DNA of 64,000 nt from an uncultured Prevotellaceae bacterium (GTDB lineage Bacteria; Bacteroidota; Bacteroidia; Bacteroidales; Bacteroidaceae): positions 52,555-116,554 of the forward strand of contig CAMVDU010000002.1 of assembly GCA_947166345.1 (NCBI GenBank), read 5' to 3'. The position numbers and the translations under genes are program-made. This document shows positions 62,123-64,000 of this stretch, one piece after another (the first letter of the stretch is position 1; the number at the start of each line of letters is the position of its first letter). The notes beneath the pieces were generated by a model. The model worked only from the letters and a program-made list of their open reading frames with translations. It was not told the origin of the DNA and searched no databases.

Positions 62123-62428
62123 ATGATGAAAACAACAATCCAAGAAATTGACGGCAGCATGGTTGCCATGCTGGAAGGACGTCTTGACACAGCAGCCTCG
62201 CCCGAGACTGAGAAGAACATGCAGCCCCTTTATGACTGCGAGAATCAGGACATCATCATCGACTGCACCAAACTCGAGTACATCTCGTCCAGCGGCCTGC
62301 GCATCTTCCTGTCGGTACTGAAGAACACCAAGCCCCGCGGCTGTCATGTGTATATCAGCGGCCTGAACGACGACCTGCGCCAGGTGTTTGCAATGACAGG
62401 CTTCACTAACCTCTTCGACTTCAAATGA
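62123..62428 (+). CDS. STAS domain anti-sigma factor antagonist
   Basis: VAMLEGRLDTAASPETEKNM, IIIDCTKLEYISSSGLRIFLSVLK with conserved Ser. Confidence 0.93.
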   Translation: MMKTTIQEIDGSMVAMLEGRLDTAASPETEKNMQPLYDCENQDIIIDCTKLEYISSSGLRIFLSVLKNTKPRGCHVYISGLNDDLRQVFAMTGFTNLFDFK

Positions 62429-63501
62429 CCGGATTGTCACCACATAGCGAGTGGCTGCTCAACGAGTTCCACGAGTTGCGTCCACAGCTGCTGCAGCTGT
62501 CGGACAAGGTCTATGCCTACCTCTGCGACACGCTGAAGGAGCAGGGCATCGAGCTGAATGCCATTGAGCATCGTGTGAAGACCGAGCCGTCGCTGGCCAA
62601 CAAACTGGTGAAGAAAGGCGACAAGTACCACAGCCTCACCGATATCACCGACCTTGTGGGACTGCGCATCGTCACCTTCTATACCGACGATGTGGACAAG
62701 GTGGCAGCCATCGTCAAGCGCCTCTTCGATGTGGACTGGAGCAACTCTGTCGATAAGCGTAAGCTGCACCAGCTGACCAGCTTCGGCTATAACTCGCTGC
62801 ACTACGTCTGCCGACTGAAGCCCGACCAGCAGTTGGTCGATGCCTCGTTGGCCAACATCCCCTTCGAGATACAGATGCGCACAGCCCTGCAGCATGCGTG
62901 GTCGGCCATCGAGCACGACATCGGCTACAAGGGCGCCGTCAAGTTGCCACCCGAATACCGTAGGCAGTTCAGTAGGTTGGCAGGTATGCTCGAGCTGGCT
63001 GATGATGAGTTCAGCCGACTGCGCACCACGATGACCGAGTACCGCCGCAAGGTGGAGACGCTGGTCAAGTCGGGACAGCTGAGCGATGTGCCCCTCTCCA
63101 CCGACTCCTTCAGCAGCTACCTGAAGCTGCAGCCCTTCGAGCGTCTGAACCAGCGCATCGCAGCTGTCAACCAGGCCGAGATCTATCCTGCCTCGCTGAT
63201 GGTGTTCCTGCCGCTGCTCGAATCGTTCGGGCTGGAGACCCTCGACGACGTGCAGCAGTTCATTGCCGACAACAGCGACGATGCCTATCAGCTGGCCCTG
63301 TCGCAGCTGGCAGTCACCGACATCGACATCCTCTCTGAGAGCATCGGACTGCTGAACCTCTGCCTGGTCTATGTGCTGAAGCACCACGGAGGGCGCGAGG
63401 GCCTCTGTCAGGTCTATGACACCATCAACGGCAAGGACCCCTCCAACACCCTGCTGGCTGATGTCATCCTGAAACAAGCGCGCGCCCTGTCGTTCGGATA
63501 A
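62425..63501 (+). CDS. RelA/SpoT-domain (p)ppGpp synthetase-like protein (no HD hydrolase)
   Basis: DKYHSLTDITDLVGLRIVTFY, LTSFGYNSLHYVCRL, PFEIQMRTALQHAWSAIEHDIGYKG. Confidence 0.9.
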   Translation: MTGLSPHSEWLLNEFHELRPQLLQLSDKVYAYLCDTLKEQGIELNAIEHRVKTEPSLANKLVKKGDKYHSLTDITDLVGLRIVTFYTDDVDKVAAIVKRLFDVDWSNSVDKRKLHQLTSFGYNSLHYVCRLKPDQQLVDASLANIPFEIQMRTALQHAWSAIEHDIGYKGAVKLPPEYRRQFSRLAGMLELADDEFSRLRTTMTEYRRKVETLVKSGQLSDVPLSTDSFSSYLKLQPFERLNQRIAAVNQAEIYPASLMVFLPLLESFGLETLDDVQQFIADNSDDAYQLALSQLAVTDIDILSESIGLLNLCLVYVLKHHGGREGLCQVYDTINGKDPSNTLLADVILKQARALSFG

Positions 63502-63566
63502 ACGCAAAAATCATGGGGGGACAGGAACACCAATTTTGCCGTTTTTTCTGCATTTACCTCGAACCC

Positions 63567-63610
63567 AAATCCTCCGCTTCCAGAGTCTTTACTGCAGAAG
63601 CGGAGGATTT
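63567..63610. terminator. Perfect 14-bp-stem hairpin downstream of relA-like gene
   Basis: AAATCCTCCGCTTC ... GAAGCGGAGGATTT. Confidence 0.6.
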
Positions 63611-63683
63611 CATGCTAAATGAAGAAAAACAAATCAAAATACAATCAAGACCCCTCCCTTTTCTCTAATTTGTAAATATTTTT

Positions 63684-63836
63684 CTTTCACATTCCACATT
63701 TCCACATTTTCCACATAAAGCACTTTCTGGATTCACAAAATTAAATTTTATAGTTCAAAGATATATTATAATATATCTTTGTTTGAAAGTCAAAAATAGT
63801 AAATGTGGAAAATGTGGAATGTGGAAAATGTGGAAT
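63684..63836. repeat. Inverted micro-repeat arms flanking a 24-bp perfect AT palindrome
   Basis: Left tttcacattccacatttccacattttccacat, right aaatgtggaaaatgtggaatgtggaaaatgtggaat; centre AAAGATATATTATAATATATCTTT at 63757-63780. Confidence 0.75.
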
Positions 63837-63931
63837 ACCAGAGAGACAGCCCGTTCCTGTATCCTAGTCATTTTGACTCATTGTAAATAAATATTACCAA
63901 CATTCTCTACACACACCAACACCCACTTTTT

Positions 63932-64000
63932 CACTTTGGCTGCTGGGAGCGTCTCGAAGCAACGCGCCGAGCGTCACTTTGCGTCGCAAGATGTGTCACT
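63932..64000. repeat. 22-bp-period array D, inverted copy of 242-310 (may continue beyond the window)
   Basis: Reverse complement AGTGACACATCTTGCGACGCAA / AGTGACGCTCGGCGCGTTGCTT / CGAGACGCTCCCAGCAGCCAAA. Confidence 0.8.

Noticed and set aside
62437-63507. 356-aa ORF antisense to the RelA/SpoT-like gene
   Set aside because: Shadow ORF with no motif.
1-64000. Prophage, integrative element or toxin-antitoxin module
   Set aside because: No integrase, transposase, capsid, relaxase or TA signature was recognisable in any frame inspected.

Overview
Chromosomal window from a Bacteroidota bacterium, most likely Prevotella-like (TAnnTTTG promoters, SusC/SusD pairs, no Shine-Dalgarno-like leaders). 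Most of it is housekeeping: adk, hpt, nnrE/nnrD-type, prfB, ribF, a ccsBA-type fusion, nrdD/nrdG, dut, dgt, pgeF, and two tRNAs. Accessory parts are: (i) a polysaccharide-utilisation operon ordered SusC-SusD-SusC-SusD-lipoprotein-GH10-like-CBM-like protein, whose GH10-like member appears to have lost its catalytic nucleophile; (ii) a porin / imelysin / di-haem DUF1111 / ccsBA cluster divergent from a fused hemerythrin(RIC-like)-LuxR regulator; (iii) a Ser-type sulfatase with its anSME; (iv) a SpoIIE-HATPase / STAS / RelA-SpoT-synthetase operon. The most unusual signal is non-coding. There are at least four arrays with a strict 22-bp period built on TGACGC / TGACTTAAGTCA / TGTAC cores (242-310, 20701-20845, 32918-33123, 63932-64000). 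A family of 27-bp compensatory-varying palindromes containing the -7 promoter box lies upstream of prfB and ccsBA. Many short-unit 'micro-repeat' arrays abut start codons and also occur in-frame inside ccsBA and in the signal peptide of the pectinesterase-like gene. No CRISPR array, integrase, transposase, rRNA or phage module was seen. All calls are from reading the sequence; no database search was run.
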